DNA from: Bacteroides ovatus
Lineage (GTDB): Bacteria > Bacteroidota > Bacteroidia > Bacteroidales > Bacteroidaceae
Reading direction: 5' to 3'
Length of the DNA: 64,000 bases
Assembly (NCBI RefSeq): GCF_001314995.1
Contig: NZ_CP012938.1
Span: 4,526,001 to 4,590,000 of the forward strand
Both the position numbers and the translations under genes were made by a program. Under the pieces are notes generated by a model. The model worked only from the letters and a program-made list of their open reading frames with translations, made no database searches and had not been told where the DNA came from. Shown here piece after piece: positions 23,401 through 32,554 of the stretch. Within the stretch, counting starts at the first letter, position 1, and the number at the start of each line of letters is the position of its first letter.

Positions 23401-24852
23401 TTACTTCATATCGTCGTCGGAAAAGATTTCTTTCGTCAACGAATCGATCTTGCGTTGAATCCAACTCGGACCTGCTTCTCTTTTCCGTCTTTCTTTCTCT
23501 TCCTTTTCCTTTTGCTTGCGAAGTTTTTCCGCTTCTTTGGCGGCTAGCTTGGCTTCCCGCTCTTCTTCTTCTTTCTTGAGACGGGCGATGCGGGCCTGTT
23601 CTTTCAGTTCCTGATCGTCCTCAAACATATCCACTGTCTTATGCACTTCCGGCTCCGGTTTGGAGACTGATGGTGCAGGAGCAGCTTGCGGAGCAGTTTC
23701 CGTCAGGCAGCAGTTCTGGTTACCTTCAAACAGGAGCCCGAACAAAGTGTTCTGCGAACCGTCTTTCTTCAGTATGTTGTTGGGCGCATGAACCGTATTG
23801 CGTGGGAGTTTCGCCATCCGTATCTTTTCTATCTTGCTGCGTTTGCGCAAGGTTTCGTCCAGATTCTTCAGGTTGGCGGCCCCTCCTGTCAAGATGATTC
23901 CTGCCAGCAATTTGTCCTCGTAGCTCGATAGTTGTATCTGGTTCCATACGTTGGCAACGATTTCCTCGGCACGGGCTTCGATGATATTGTTAAGATCCGC
24001 CACTTTGATGATACGGTTGTCATCATCCAGTTTGCAGGTTGCTTCTTCCTGTTCGGGGTCCTCTTCATAGAGGGCGTCACCGTAGGCTTTTTTCAGGCGT
24101 TCGGCTTCTTCCTCCTCCATTTGCAGGGTGGTGATGTCATGCGTGATGCTGTTGCCTCCCAAAGGCAATACAGTCAGGAAACGGAGAATGTTATTCTTAT
24201 ATACAGAGATGGTAGTTGTGTCTGCTCCGAAGTCGATCAGTGCACAACCCGAACGGCGTTCGCTTTCTGTCAGTACGGCATTTGCGGTTACTAACGGAGC
24301 GATCAGTTGGTCGGCAATATCAATTTTAGCCTGTTGGAAACAGTGCTCCAAGTTCTTACGTACGGAAGCACGGGCAACGATATTGAGGAAACGTCCTTCG
24401 ATGTGGCTTCCTACCAGACCTACCGGATTGGCTTGCAGGTTATTACCTACCTTATATTCTTGTGGAGCTACGTCCAATATATCCATATCGACCACCGGGA
24501 TGGCAATGTTCTCATCACCGATAGCGCTTACAAGCTCTTCGGATATGATAGCTTCTTCCTCCAGGTCGCGGCTTACTACATTGCGGACGGTGCGGAGTGA
24601 TTGTCCGCCGATGCCTACATATACCTTGGCAATTGAGTTTTTCAACTCACCTTCCAGTCTGTTGATGATTGAAGTCAGGCTTTGCGCTGTCTTGTCCAGG
24701 TTAAAGATCACTCCTTTACGAATGAACGTAGAAGAGTCTTCCTGGGCATACGCTAATACCTGCATGCTTCCGTCACTGTTCTTTTTTCCGGCCACACCGG
24801 TTATCTTCGATGAACCAAGTTCAATAGCGGCGATAAATTCTGTTGTTGCCAT
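23401..24852 (-). CDS. ftsA: Cell division protein FtsA
   Basis: FtsA is the actin-like ATPase that tethers FtsZ to the membrane. The 483-residue product has the phosphate-1 motif FIAAIELGSSKITGV, the second phosphate loop CALIDFGADTTTISV and the adenosine motif GIILTGGAANLKNL. After the ATPase core comes a long charged segment (EEEEREAKLAAKEAEKLRKQ) and a terminal amphipathic helix SWIQRKIDSLTKEIF, the probable membrane-targeting helix. The charged insertion makes it longer than the roughly 420 residues of E. coli FtsA. It sits between ftsQ and ftsZ. Confidence 0.96.
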   Translation of the reverse strand: MATTEFIAAIELGSSKITGVAGKKNSDGSMQVLAYAQEDSSTFIRKGVIFNLDKTAQSLTSIINRLEGELKNSIAKVYVGIGGQSLRTVRNVVSRDLEEEAIISEELVSAIGDENIAIPVVDMDILDVAPQEYKVGNNLQANPVGLVGSHIEGRFLNIVARASVRKNLEHCFQQAKIDIADQLIAPLVTANAVLTESERRSGCALIDFGADTTTISVYKNNILRFLTVLPLGGNSITHDITTLQMEEEEAERLKKAYGDALYEEDPEQEEATCKLDDDNRIIKVADLNNIIEARAEEIVANVWNQIQLSSYEDKLLAGIILTGGAANLKNLDETLRKRSKIEKIRMAKLPRNTVHAPNNILKKDGSQNTLFGLLFEGNQNCCLTETAPQAAPAPSVSKPEPEVHKTVDMFEDDQELKEQARIARLKKEEEEREAKLAAKEAEKLRKQKEKEEKERRKREAGPSWIQRKIDSLTKEIFSDDDMK

Positions 24853-24932
24853 AGGGTTATTTTATTTACTATTTTACTATTTACAATTTACTATATAGAG
24901 AGACTGTTTACTTATCATCTATCACTTATCAA

Positions 24933-25670
24933 CTACTCTCGTTTTGTACAGATAATCTGGTTGCTGAATTCGAGATTGATACGTGAATATTTGTTCCAGC
25001 CTACCCGGTTGAGTCCTTTTTTGTAGAACTCCTTCAAACGTGCCAGTTTATCTTCAAAGTTCTCCAGTTTTCCGAGATAGACCAGATGGTCTCCCACACG
25101 CGGCACCAATTCGATGTTCTGGTCGGGCAGCACATGGATCTGCTCTATCTGGGCGTCCCAGAATTTATTATTATGCAAAAATACACCAAACTTATATAAA
25201 TCCTTCATTGCAAACGACTTTTCTACGTTTCCGGTGACAATTACCCGGTGAGCGACGCATTTTGCTTCCGGTGGCATGATAGTTCCTTTGTTGTCAAGGT
25301 AGTAGTTTTGGCCGTTGGCGCTCATGACCCGGAGGATAGGAATACGTTGTGTCACTTCCACGCACACTTTGCCGCTGGGTGTTTTGTAGCATTCGGCTTC
25401 GTCAATCAACGGATGTTTGCTTAGTTCCCGTTCCAGTGACTTGGTGGAGATGCGTTCCATTTTCTTCCCGATGGGGTAGATCCCTTTCTGCTGAAGGATA
25501 CCTTTCAGCTCTTCTTTGGTGATGAAGCCGGCGTATGCGGTATCCTTGATAACCAATTCCATGTCACGGCAGGTCTGGTCGGCAGGCTTGCGGTTGAAAG
25601 CGGTGATAGCTACGGCAAGGTAAGCTATGAGCACCAGCATGACGATGGATAGAAGGATTCTTTTAATCAT
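24933..25670 (-). CDS. ftsQ: Cell division protein FtsQ
   Basis: FtsQ is a bitopic inner-membrane divisome protein. I place the start at the ATG 25668-25670 (MIKRILLSIVMLVLIAYLAV); a TTG two codons upstream is the only other option. One transmembrane helix (about residues 4-24) is followed by a periplasmic POTRA-like domain (AGFITKEELKGILQQKGIYP, LERELSKHPLIDEAECYKTP) and the FtsQ beta domain (YYLDNKGTIMPP). It is 245 residues. It lies between murC and ftsA in the conserved order. Confidence 0.92.
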   Translation of the reverse strand: MIKRILLSIVMLVLIAYLAVAITAFNRKPADQTCRDMELVIKDTAYAGFITKEELKGILQQKGIYPIGKKMERISTKSLERELSKHPLIDEAECYKTPSGKVCVEVTQRIPILRVMSANGQNYYLDNKGTIMPPEAKCVAHRVIVTGNVEKSFAMKDLYKFGVFLHNNKFWDAQIEQIHVLPDQNIELVPRVGDHLVYLGKLENFEDKLARLKEFYKKGLNRVGWNKYSRINLEFSNQIICTKRE

Positions 25671-25697
25671 AATCAAAAATTAAAGATTAAAAATTAA
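25671..25697. repeat. AT-rich spacer element, copy 2
   Basis: AAAAATTAAAGATTAAAAAT between ftsQ and murC; almost identical to the copy at 21956-21981. Confidence 0.55.
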
Positions 25698-25740
25698 AAT
25701 GCTTGCGCTGTTTCGGACAGGCTGCCGGATGATTATTCAT

Positions 25741-27117
25741 TTATCTTTTTTCTAATAGTTCCTTTATTTCGGGGACATAGTTATCGATGTCTCCGGCTCC
25801 TAAAGTAATTAATACTTCAATGTTTTTATCTTTCAGAATGTTCAGTATCTCTTCCTTTTTGCACATACTTTTTTCGATACCCGGACGGAGATTATCATAA
25901 ATCAGTTTGCTGGTGACGCCCGGAATTGGTGCTTCACGTGCCGGGTAGATGTCTACCAGAATCACTTCGTCGAGTAGCGACAGGCTATCGGCAAAATCCT
26001 GATAGAAGTCGCGGGTGCGGGTATAGAGATGAGGCTGGAAGATGGCTGTGATCTTCTTGTCTTTGTAAAGTTCGCGCATAGACAACACGCTCTGTTTGAT
26101 TTCAGAGGGGTGGTGTGCGTAGTCACTTAGAAAGACAATCCGGTCGTTCTTGAGTTTGAAGTCGAACCGGCGGTCTACTCCTCGGAAACTTGCCATACCT
26201 CTTTTAATTTCTTCATCGGTCACCCCGTTGAGGTGTGCCAAGGCCATGGCGGCTACGCCGTTCTCTATGTTGATGCTTACCGGAATTCCCAGTTGGATGT
26301 CGTTGATACGGGTGCCCGGAGCAACAAAGTCGATGAATATCTCTCCGTTTCCGATACGGATGTTTTCTGCATGGAAGTCGCCTTCGTCACGTGAGTAAGT
26401 GTAGACACGAACGCCCGGCTGCACTTTGGGTTGCAGAGAGATGCCTTTGCGGATAATCAGTGCGCCACCCGGTTGGATTAGCGTGGTGTAATGTTCGAAA
26501 CTTTCCAGGTAGGCTTGCTCTGTTCCGTAGATGTCCAGATGATCGGGGTCGGTAGACGTGATTACGGTCATATAGGGTGACAGCCAGTGGAAAGAACGGT
26601 CAAATTCATCCGCTTCAATCACTGTGTAAGGGCTTGCTTGAGAAAGCAGCAGGTTGGTGCCGTAATTCTTTGAGATTCCTCCGAGAAAAGCGGTACATTC
26701 CACGTGCGACTGGTGGAACAGATGAGCTGTCATAGTCGATGTGGTTGTTTTCCCGTGGGTACCTGCCACACACAGACCTTTGCTTGAGTGGGTAATCGTT
26801 CCCAATACTTGGGCGCGTTTCTGTATTTCGAATCCGTTGTTATGGAAATAAACGAGTTCTTCGTGTTCCTGCGGAACGGCCGGAGTGTATATGACTAACG
26901 TACTTTCCTTGTCTTTGCAGGCTGCGGGAATCAGGTCGACGTTTTCTTCATAATGTATTTGTGCGCCTTCGGAGATTAGCGTTTCAGTCAATGGAGTAGG
27001 AGTACGGTCATATCCTGCCACTACCTTTCCTTTGAAAAGGAAGTAGCGTACAAGTGCGCTCATACCGATGCCGCCGGCACCTACGAAATAGACTGATTTT
27101 ATCGTTTCTATATTCAT
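25741..27117 (-). CDS. murC: UDP-N-acetylmuramate--L-alanine ligase
   Basis: MurC adds L-Ala to UDP-MurNAc with ATP in cytoplasmic peptidoglycan precursor synthesis. The 458-residue product has the Rossmann start VYFVGAGGIGMSALVRY, the Mur-ligase ATP loop VAGTHGKTTTSTMTAHL, the metal/substrate motif VIEADEFDRSFHWL, DPDHLDIYG and YAHHPSEIKQSV. The N-terminal GxGGIGM motif and the motif YAHHP distinguish it from MurD and MurE in the same cluster. It lies 88 bp downstream of murG. Confidence 0.97.
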   Translation of the reverse strand: MNIETIKSVYFVGAGGIGMSALVRYFLFKGKVVAGYDRTPTPLTETLISEGAQIHYEENVDLIPAACKDKESTLVIYTPAVPQEHEELVYFHNNGFEIQKRAQVLGTITHSSKGLCVAGTHGKTTTSTMTAHLFHQSHVECTAFLGGISKNYGTNLLLSQASPYTVIEADEFDRSFHWLSPYMTVITSTDPDHLDIYGTEQAYLESFEHYTTLIQPGGALIIRKGISLQPKVQPGVRVYTYSRDEGDFHAENIRIGNGEIFIDFVAPGTRINDIQLGIPVSINIENGVAAMALAHLNGVTDEEIKRGMASFRGVDRRFDFKLKNDRIVFLSDYAHHPSEIKQSVLSMRELYKDKKITAIFQPHLYTRTRDFYQDFADSLSLLDEVILVDIYPAREAPIPGVTSKLIYDNLRPGIEKSMCKKEEILNILKDKNIEVLITLGAGDIDNYVPEIKELLEKR

Positions 27118-27205
27118 TTCTTCTGTCTTTTTATTTTAGTGCAGATTACGTTGTTTGATACGGGCATTGTGCCGTTACTTCAATCTGCGTAATCCGATCG
27201 TCCAT

Positions 27206-28330
27206 TTATCTGTTCTTTGCTTCCGCCAGCTTAATGACCTCTTGTGCGATGATTCTCGCTGAATCGGGTAAAGCCAGTTTGGCGATATTCTCTGTTAGTT
27301 CTTTCAGTTTCTGCTCGTCGTTGACAGTGGACAGGGCTACGTCCATCAAAGTGGTTTCCGCTTCACTGTCTTTGACGTAGATAGCTGCCTGTTTGTTCAC
27401 CAACGCTAAGGCGTTCTTCGTCTGGTGATCTTCTGCCACGTTGGGCGAGGGCACTAAGATAACAGGTTTGTGCAGCAGGCAGAATTCAGAAATGGAACCT
27501 GCTCCCGCACGGGAGATAACCAGATCGGCTGCTGCATAAGCGGCTGCCATATCTTTGATGAAATCCGTTACATATAAATTCGGAAGTGCTCCTGCCGCTT
27601 TTACGGCTTCTGTTACTTGCGGGTAATAGTATTTGCCCGTTTGCCAGATAAACTGCACGTCCGTGTTTTCCTTGATGGTTGTCAGACTGGCTGTCAGCGT
27701 GTTGTTGATGGTGCGTGCACCCAAGCTGCCACCTACAATCAGGATTGTCTTTTTGCCGGGCTGTAAGTGGAAAGAACCTAGCGCTTCTTCTTTTGACGGC
27801 ATATCCTTTGTCAGGTTCTGGCGGACGGGATTACCCGTCATGATGATCTTGTCGGCGGGGAAGAACTTTTCCATTCCGTCATAAGCTACACAAATCTTAC
27901 GAGCTTTCTGTGCCAGGAGTTTATTGGTAACTCCGGCATACGAGTTTTGTTCCTGGATTAATGTGGGGACTCCCATCATTCCGGCAGTCTTTAGTGTCGG
28001 CCCGCTTGCATATCCGCCTACACCTACCGCCACTTGCGGGCGGAAGTTTTTGATTACTTTGCGCGCTTTCCATTGGCTGCGCATCAGTTTAATCAATACG
28101 GATACATTTTTCCATAAATGTTTGCGGTCGAATCCGGCTATCGGAAGTCCGATAATCCGGTAGCCTGCATCGGGAACCCGTTGCATTTCCATACGTCCTT
28201 CAGCGCCTACAAAGAGAATTTCTGCGTCGGGGCGTAGCTCTATTATAGCGTTTGCGATAGAGACGGCAGGAAAGATATGTCCTCCTGTTCCTCCACCGCT
28301 GATGATAATTCTAAGTTCTTTTTCCATCAT
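27206..28330 (-). CDS. murG: UDP-GlcNAc:lipid I N-acetylglucosaminyltransferase
   Basis: MurG turns lipid I into lipid II on the inner face of the cytoplasmic membrane. The 374-residue GT-B enzyme has the glycine-rich loop ISGGGTGGHIFPAVSIA, a second glycine loop ILIVGGSLGARTINNT, and the donor-binding region VISRAGAGSISEFCLLHKP. The start is the ATG at 28330 (MMEKEL) or the next ATG. It lies 28 bp downstream of ftsW. Confidence 0.96.
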   Translation of the reverse strand: MMEKELRIIISGGGTGGHIFPAVSIANAIIELRPDAEILFVGAEGRMEMQRVPDAGYRIIGLPIAGFDRKHLWKNVSVLIKLMRSQWKARKVIKNFRPQVAVGVGGYASGPTLKTAGMMGVPTLIQEQNSYAGVTNKLLAQKARKICVAYDGMEKFFPADKIIMTGNPVRQNLTKDMPSKEEALGSFHLQPGKKTILIVGGSLGARTINNTLTASLTTIKENTDVQFIWQTGKYYYPQVTEAVKAAGALPNLYVTDFIKDMAAAYAAADLVISRAGAGSISEFCLLHKPVILVPSPNVAEDHQTKNALALVNKQAAIYVKDSEAETTLMDVALSTVNDEQKLKELTENIAKLALPDSARIIAQEVIKLAEAKNR

Positions 28331-28358
28331 TCTGTTTTCTTCTGTCCTTTCTCAACAT

Positions 28359-29687
28359 TTACCGTTCATTGTTTCTGCTATCATGCTCATCTTCAAATTT
28401 GGCGTCGCTGTTCAGAATCTGCGCTGTCGGTTCGGCTGCGGCCTGTGCTTCCGAATTGGCTGCGGCATCCGCCTCTATTTGCAGTTGGATCTGTGCATCG
28501 TGCGCTTTCTGTTCTTCCAGATGAGCGGTATATCGGCTTACGCTTAATATCATTCCGATATAAGCGCAGTTGATTAACGTACTTGTACCTCCTTTGCTGA
28601 CCAGAGGCAGGGGTTGTCCGGTGACGGGGAATAACCCGACGGCAACCATCATATTCAGTATTGCCTGTGATACCAACAACAGCGCAATACCCATGACGAG
28701 AAAGGCGGGGAAGGTTCGCTCGCACTTTTGGGCGATTCGTCCGGCTCGCATCAGCAACCATAAATAGAGGAACACCACAAATATTCCTCCTACCAGTCCC
28801 ATTTCTTCAATCACAATCGCGAAGATAAAATCGGAGAATGCCTGGCTAAGGAAGTCGCGTTGTATCGAGTTTCCCGGACCTTTGCCTACTACATGGCTGG
28901 TAGCAATAGCGATTCGCGCGTGTGCAATCTGTGCGTCTTTGTCAATATCAAATTTGGCTGCCGGCACTTCTTCTTTCTCAAAGAAACCGGAAACACGATT
29001 CTGCCACGTTTCGAAACGGTGAAGTCCCGGAGTGTTGTGCAGTGTTTTGGCGGGAATAGCCATCAGTATGCCTACGGCAACACCGCCTACAAGCCCCAAT
29101 ATCCCCAACATCCCGAACAGTTTCTTGGAAGATACCCGTCCGATGAACATCATCATACATACCACTCCGAACAGCAGCATTGCTGTCGAAAGGTTTTCCG
29201 GTGCGATGAGCAGGAATACCAGTCCGGTGAGGATCATGATATATTTAAAGGCATTCGGATTGGCCCCATATTCGTCCTGCCTTTTGGACAGGATGAATGA
29301 GACGGCAATGATTACCGCCATCTTTGCCAATTCCGATGGCTGGAATTGCAATCCCATAAAGGTCATCCAACGGGCGGCCCCGTTGACACGGTCGCCTGTG
29401 ATGATGCCCATCAGCGTGACAAATGCCAGTAGAACCAGAGATACCGGATATAGAAAGACCGGAAATACCTGGAACCATTTGTAGGGAACATTATGCAGAA
29501 ATACGACTACCACAGCTCCCACCATCAGGATGATGGAGTGTTGCGTAATCGGCCCCCAATGGTCGCCACTTTTGTAAGTCAGCGTCGACGCTGCCGAAAA
29601 CACCTCGATGATCGAGATGAGGCAGAGACAGAGGAAGATAATCCAGATTACCTTGTCACCTTTGAATATGTTCTTTAATAAATCCAA
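28359..29687 (-). CDS. ftsW: Lipid II polymerase of the SEDS family, FtsW
   Basis: FtsW is the septal peptidoglycan glycosyltransferase that pairs with the class B PBP FtsI. The 442-residue protein has about ten membrane helices, the motif GFQPSELAK-like LQFQPSELAKMAVI, and QAILNMMVAVGLFPVTGQPL near the end, followed by PLVSKGGTS. The C-terminal tail is Ala/Glu-rich. The only in-frame start that keeps the first helix (MDLLKNIFKGDKVIWIIFLC) is a TTG at 29685-29687. It stands between murD and murG. Confidence 0.94.
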   Translation of the reverse strand: MDLLKNIFKGDKVIWIIFLCLCLISIIEVFSAASTLTYKSGDHWGPITQHSIILMVGAVVVVFLHNVPYKWFQVFPVFLYPVSLVLLAFVTLMGIITGDRVNGAARWMTFMGLQFQPSELAKMAVIIAVSFILSKRQDEYGANPNAFKYIMILTGLVFLLIAPENLSTAMLLFGVVCMMMFIGRVSSKKLFGMLGILGLVGGVAVGILMAIPAKTLHNTPGLHRFETWQNRVSGFFEKEEVPAAKFDIDKDAQIAHARIAIATSHVVGKGPGNSIQRDFLSQAFSDFIFAIVIEEMGLVGGIFVVFLYLWLLMRAGRIAQKCERTFPAFLVMGIALLLVSQAILNMMVAVGLFPVTGQPLPLVSKGGTSTLINCAYIGMILSVSRYTAHLEEQKAHDAQIQLQIEADAAANSEAQAAAEPTAQILNSDAKFEDEHDSRNNER

Positions 29688-29696
29688 TCTTGCAGA

Positions 29697-29724
29697 ATTT
29701 AAAAATTAATAATTAGAAATTAAA
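29697..29724. repeat. AT-rich spacer element, copy 3 (diverged)
   Basis: TTTAAAAATTAATAATTAGA between ftsW and murD; a diverged member of the same A/T-rich family. Confidence 0.4.
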
Positions 29725-31054
29725 GGGCACGGACACATTCTTTAAATTGGTCGCCACGGTCTTCGTAACTCTTGAAGAGGTCGAAAGAAGCGCAGCAAGG
29801 ACTTAATAATACCGTTTCACCTTTCTTTGCCAGTTTATAGGCTGCTTCTACGGCATCTTTCATGCCGGTTTGCACATCGGCTACCGGCAGACCGAAACGG
29901 TCGAAGAATTCGTGAAGCTTTTCGTTATGAAGTCCCAGATATACCAGTGCTGAACACTTTTCGCGTACCAGGTCTTCAATTTCAGTATAGTCGTTTCCTT
30001 TATCTTTACCACCGAGAATCAATACCGTTTTGGTAGTCATGCTTTGCAGGGCATACCAGCAGGAGTTGACATTCGTGGCTTTAGAGTCGTTAATAAAATC
30101 AATTCCGCGCACACGTGCCACCTTTTCCAACCGATGTTCCACTCCCTTGAAATCGGAGAGGGCTTTCCGGATGTTTTCTTTGGCGATGCCGGCAAGGTTT
30201 GCCGAGATACCGGCGGCTAAAGAGTTGTACAGGTTGTGTTGTCCTGTCAGGGCCAGTTCCTCTTGCTCCATGTTGAAGGCAATCGGTTCGGTGATTTTCA
30301 CTTCGTGATCTTCTACGTATGCAATCGCTCCATCCTCTTTTACAGCGGCAAAAGGATACAAGTGAGCTTTCAGACCATGTTTTGCCAGTTCCTGTCTGAT
30401 GATAGGGTCATCGTTCCAGAAGATGAAAGCATCGTCCGGTGTTTGGTTTTGGGTGATGCGGAATTTAGCGTCGATGTAATTCTGCATACAATGGTCGTAG
30501 CGATCAAGATGGTCCGGAGTGATGTTCATCAATACGGCGATGTTCGCACGGAAGTTATACATATTATCCAGCTGGAAAGAGCTAAGTTCGATAATATAGT
30601 AATCGTGGTAATCTTCGGCTACCTGCAAAGCAAGGCTTTTGCCGATGTTGCCTGCCAAACCTACGTTCAGACCTGCGCTTTTGAAAATATGGTAGATCAG
30701 GGAAGTCGTTGTGGTCTTCCCGTTAGAACCTGTAATACAGATCATTTTGGCATCAGTATAGCGTCCGGCAAACTCTATCTCGGAGATCACCGGTGTGCCT
30801 TGAGCTTTCAGTTTCAGGATGATCGGGGCATCATTCGGGATACCGGGGCTTTTGATTACCTCGTCGGCATTCAGAATGAGTTCTTCGGTATGGTGTCCTT
30901 CTTCCCAGGCAATCTGATGGCTGTCGAGAAGTTCCTTATACTTGTCCTTGATAGCGGACATGTCCGAAACAAACGTCTCAAATCCTTTGACTTTAGCGAG
31001 TACGGCTGCACCTGCGCCGCTTTCGCCAGCTCCTAAAATTACTATTCTTTTCAT
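29720..31054 (-). CDS. murD: UDP-N-acetylmuramoylalanine--D-glutamate ligase
   Basis: MurD adds D-Glu to UDP-MurNAc-L-Ala. The 444-residue product starts MKRIVILGAGESGAGAAVLA, with the ATP loop ICITGSNGKTTTTSLIYHIF, the motifs IIELSSFQL and NITPDHLDRYDHCMQNY, the ligase motif DFKGVEHRLE, and SKATNVNS. This combination is specific for MurD. It lies 141 bp downstream of mraY, with a CCGGCA/TGCCGG inverted repeat at 31181-31195, directly behind the mraY stop. Confidence 0.97.
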   Translation of the reverse strand: MKRIVILGAGESGAGAAVLAKVKGFETFVSDMSAIKDKYKELLDSHQIAWEEGHHTEELILNADEVIKSPGIPNDAPIILKLKAQGTPVISEIEFAGRYTDAKMICITGSNGKTTTTSLIYHIFKSAGLNVGLAGNIGKSLALQVAEDYHDYYIIELSSFQLDNMYNFRANIAVLMNITPDHLDRYDHCMQNYIDAKFRITQNQTPDDAFIFWNDDPIIRQELAKHGLKAHLYPFAAVKEDGAIAYVEDHEVKITEPIAFNMEQEELALTGQHNLYNSLAAGISANLAGIAKENIRKALSDFKGVEHRLEKVARVRGIDFINDSKATNVNSCWYALQSMTTKTVLILGGKDKGNDYTEIEDLVREKCSALVYLGLHNEKLHEFFDRFGLPVADVQTGMKDAVEAAYKLAKKGETVLLSPCCASFDLFKSYEDRGDQFKECVRAL

Positions 31055-31195
31055 CTACAATAATGTGCCCTTATTTTCTAATTGATTGATTTATCTATTA
31101 GCTGTGCACATCTTTAAAAGTTAATAATCGGGTTAATACTCTCTATCTATAAAACTTGTTTCCCGTATGGAAACTTGGCTCCGGCACCTTGCCGG

Positions 31196-32464
31196 TTATC
31201 TTATTTTAAGCGTTATAATCGTTATTGCTGCCAATACAATCGTTACAATCCAGAACCGGACGGTAATCTTTGATTCATGAAACAGTTGGTCGGGTTTGGT
31301 GAATTTCACCGTGCATCCCGGTTCAATCAGGCTCATCGAAGTGCGGAAGTGATCGTGAATCGGTGTACGCTTGAACAATCGCTGTTTCACACCTTTTCGT
31401 TTTCCCGCCTTATAATAAGCCCGTTGCAGGATTACCGACAGGTTTTCTACCAGGAATACACCGCAAAGAATCGGTATCAGCAACTCTTTGTGGATGATGA
31501 TGGCAAACACTGCGATAATACCGCCAATAGTAAGACTGCCTGTATCTCCCATAAATACTTGTGCCGGATAGGCGTTGTACCATAAGAAACCTATCAGTGC
31601 ACCGATAAAGGCGCAGATATAGATTACGAGTTCTTCCGAGCCCGGAATATACATGATGTTCAGGTAGCCTGCAAATTCGATATGCGATGATACATAGGCC
31701 AGTACCCCCAACGTTGCACCGATAATTGCCGAGTTCCCGGCTGCCATTCCGTCCATACCGTCATTCAGATTGGCGCCGTTTGATACGGCGGTAACCACAA
31801 TGATTGTGACAATGACGAACAATATCCATCCGGCTGTTTGCGCATGTTCTCCCATGAACGAAACCAGATCAGCATAATCAAGGTTGTTGCTCTTGAAAAA
31901 AGGAATCGTTGTCTGGGTAGATTTCAGATCATTCGTTCCGTGTATCACTTCCATCTCCCGTCCCGGATTATGAACTTCGATATTCTCACGGATCACTACG
32001 TCCGGACTTAAATACAAGGTCATTCCGACAATTAAACCTAAACCGACCTGACCGATAATCTTGAACTTGCCATGCAAACCCTCTTTGTCTCTTTTGAAGA
32101 TTTTGATATAGTCGTCTGCGAATCCGAGCGATCCCAACCATACGGTAGTGATCAGCATCAGTATCATGTATATGTTATGCAGTTTACCTAACAATAAACA
32201 AGGGATCAGGATGGCTACAATGATGATGACACCTCCCATGCTCGGCACGCCTACTTTATTGACGCCAAACGGGTCGGTTTTAGCATCACGCTGCGTTTCT
32301 GTGATTTGTTTCCTTTTGAGTAGGTTGATGAACTTATCTCCCCAGATACTTGAAATAAGTAATGCGAGGATAACCGCCATCAAAGCACGGAATGAAGTAT
32401 ATCCGAACATTCCCGCTCCTGGAAAATTGAGCTTATGTAGCCATTCAAATAGATAGTATAACAT
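31196..32464 (-). CDS. mraY: Phospho-N-acetylmuramoyl-pentapeptide transferase
   Basis: MraY transfers phospho-MurNAc-pentapeptide to undecaprenyl phosphate, forming lipid I at the cytoplasmic membrane. The 422-residue protein has about ten membrane helices, with the substrate/metal motifs DAKTDPFGVNKVGVPSMGG, LGFADDYIKIFKRDKEGL, NGANLNDGMDGMAAG and the HHF-like HDHFRTS near the end. As in other Bacteroidota there is a periplasmic insertion around residues 160-200, which makes it longer than the roughly 360 residues of E. coli. Confidence 0.97.
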   Translation of the reverse strand: MLYYLFEWLHKLNFPGAGMFGYTSFRALMAVILALLISSIWGDKFINLLKRKQITETQRDAKTDPFGVNKVGVPSMGGVIIIVAILIPCLLLGKLHNIYMILMLITTVWLGSLGFADDYIKIFKRDKEGLHGKFKIIGQVGLGLIVGMTLYLSPDVVIRENIEVHNPGREMEVIHGTNDLKSTQTTIPFFKSNNLDYADLVSFMGEHAQTAGWILFVIVTIIVVTAVSNGANLNDGMDGMAAGNSAIIGATLGVLAYVSSHIEFAGYLNIMYIPGSEELVIYICAFIGALIGFLWYNAYPAQVFMGDTGSLTIGGIIAVFAIIIHKELLIPILCGVFLVENLSVILQRAYYKAGKRKGVKQRLFKRTPIHDHFRTSMSLIEPGCTVKFTKPDQLFHESKITVRFWIVTIVLAAITIITLKIR

Positions 32465-32554
32465 AAATAATTTGCCAATTTATTGATGTGTTGTTATGCC
32501 GGTTGCTGTCGGATAGATAACGAAGCCGGTCGGCATATTAGCACAGTCTATTCG

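Noticed and set aside
24128..24898. 256-codon frame antisense to ftsA
   Set aside because: A shadow of ftsA; ends in the intergenic AT-rich region without a plausible start context.
30236..31036. 266-codon frame antisense to murD
   Set aside because: A shadow frame of a highly conserved gene; no family features.
31181..31195. CCGGCA/TGCCGG hairpin considered as mraY terminator
   Set aside because: Only 6 bp of stem and no U-run after it; murD follows in the same run and is expected to be co-transcribed.
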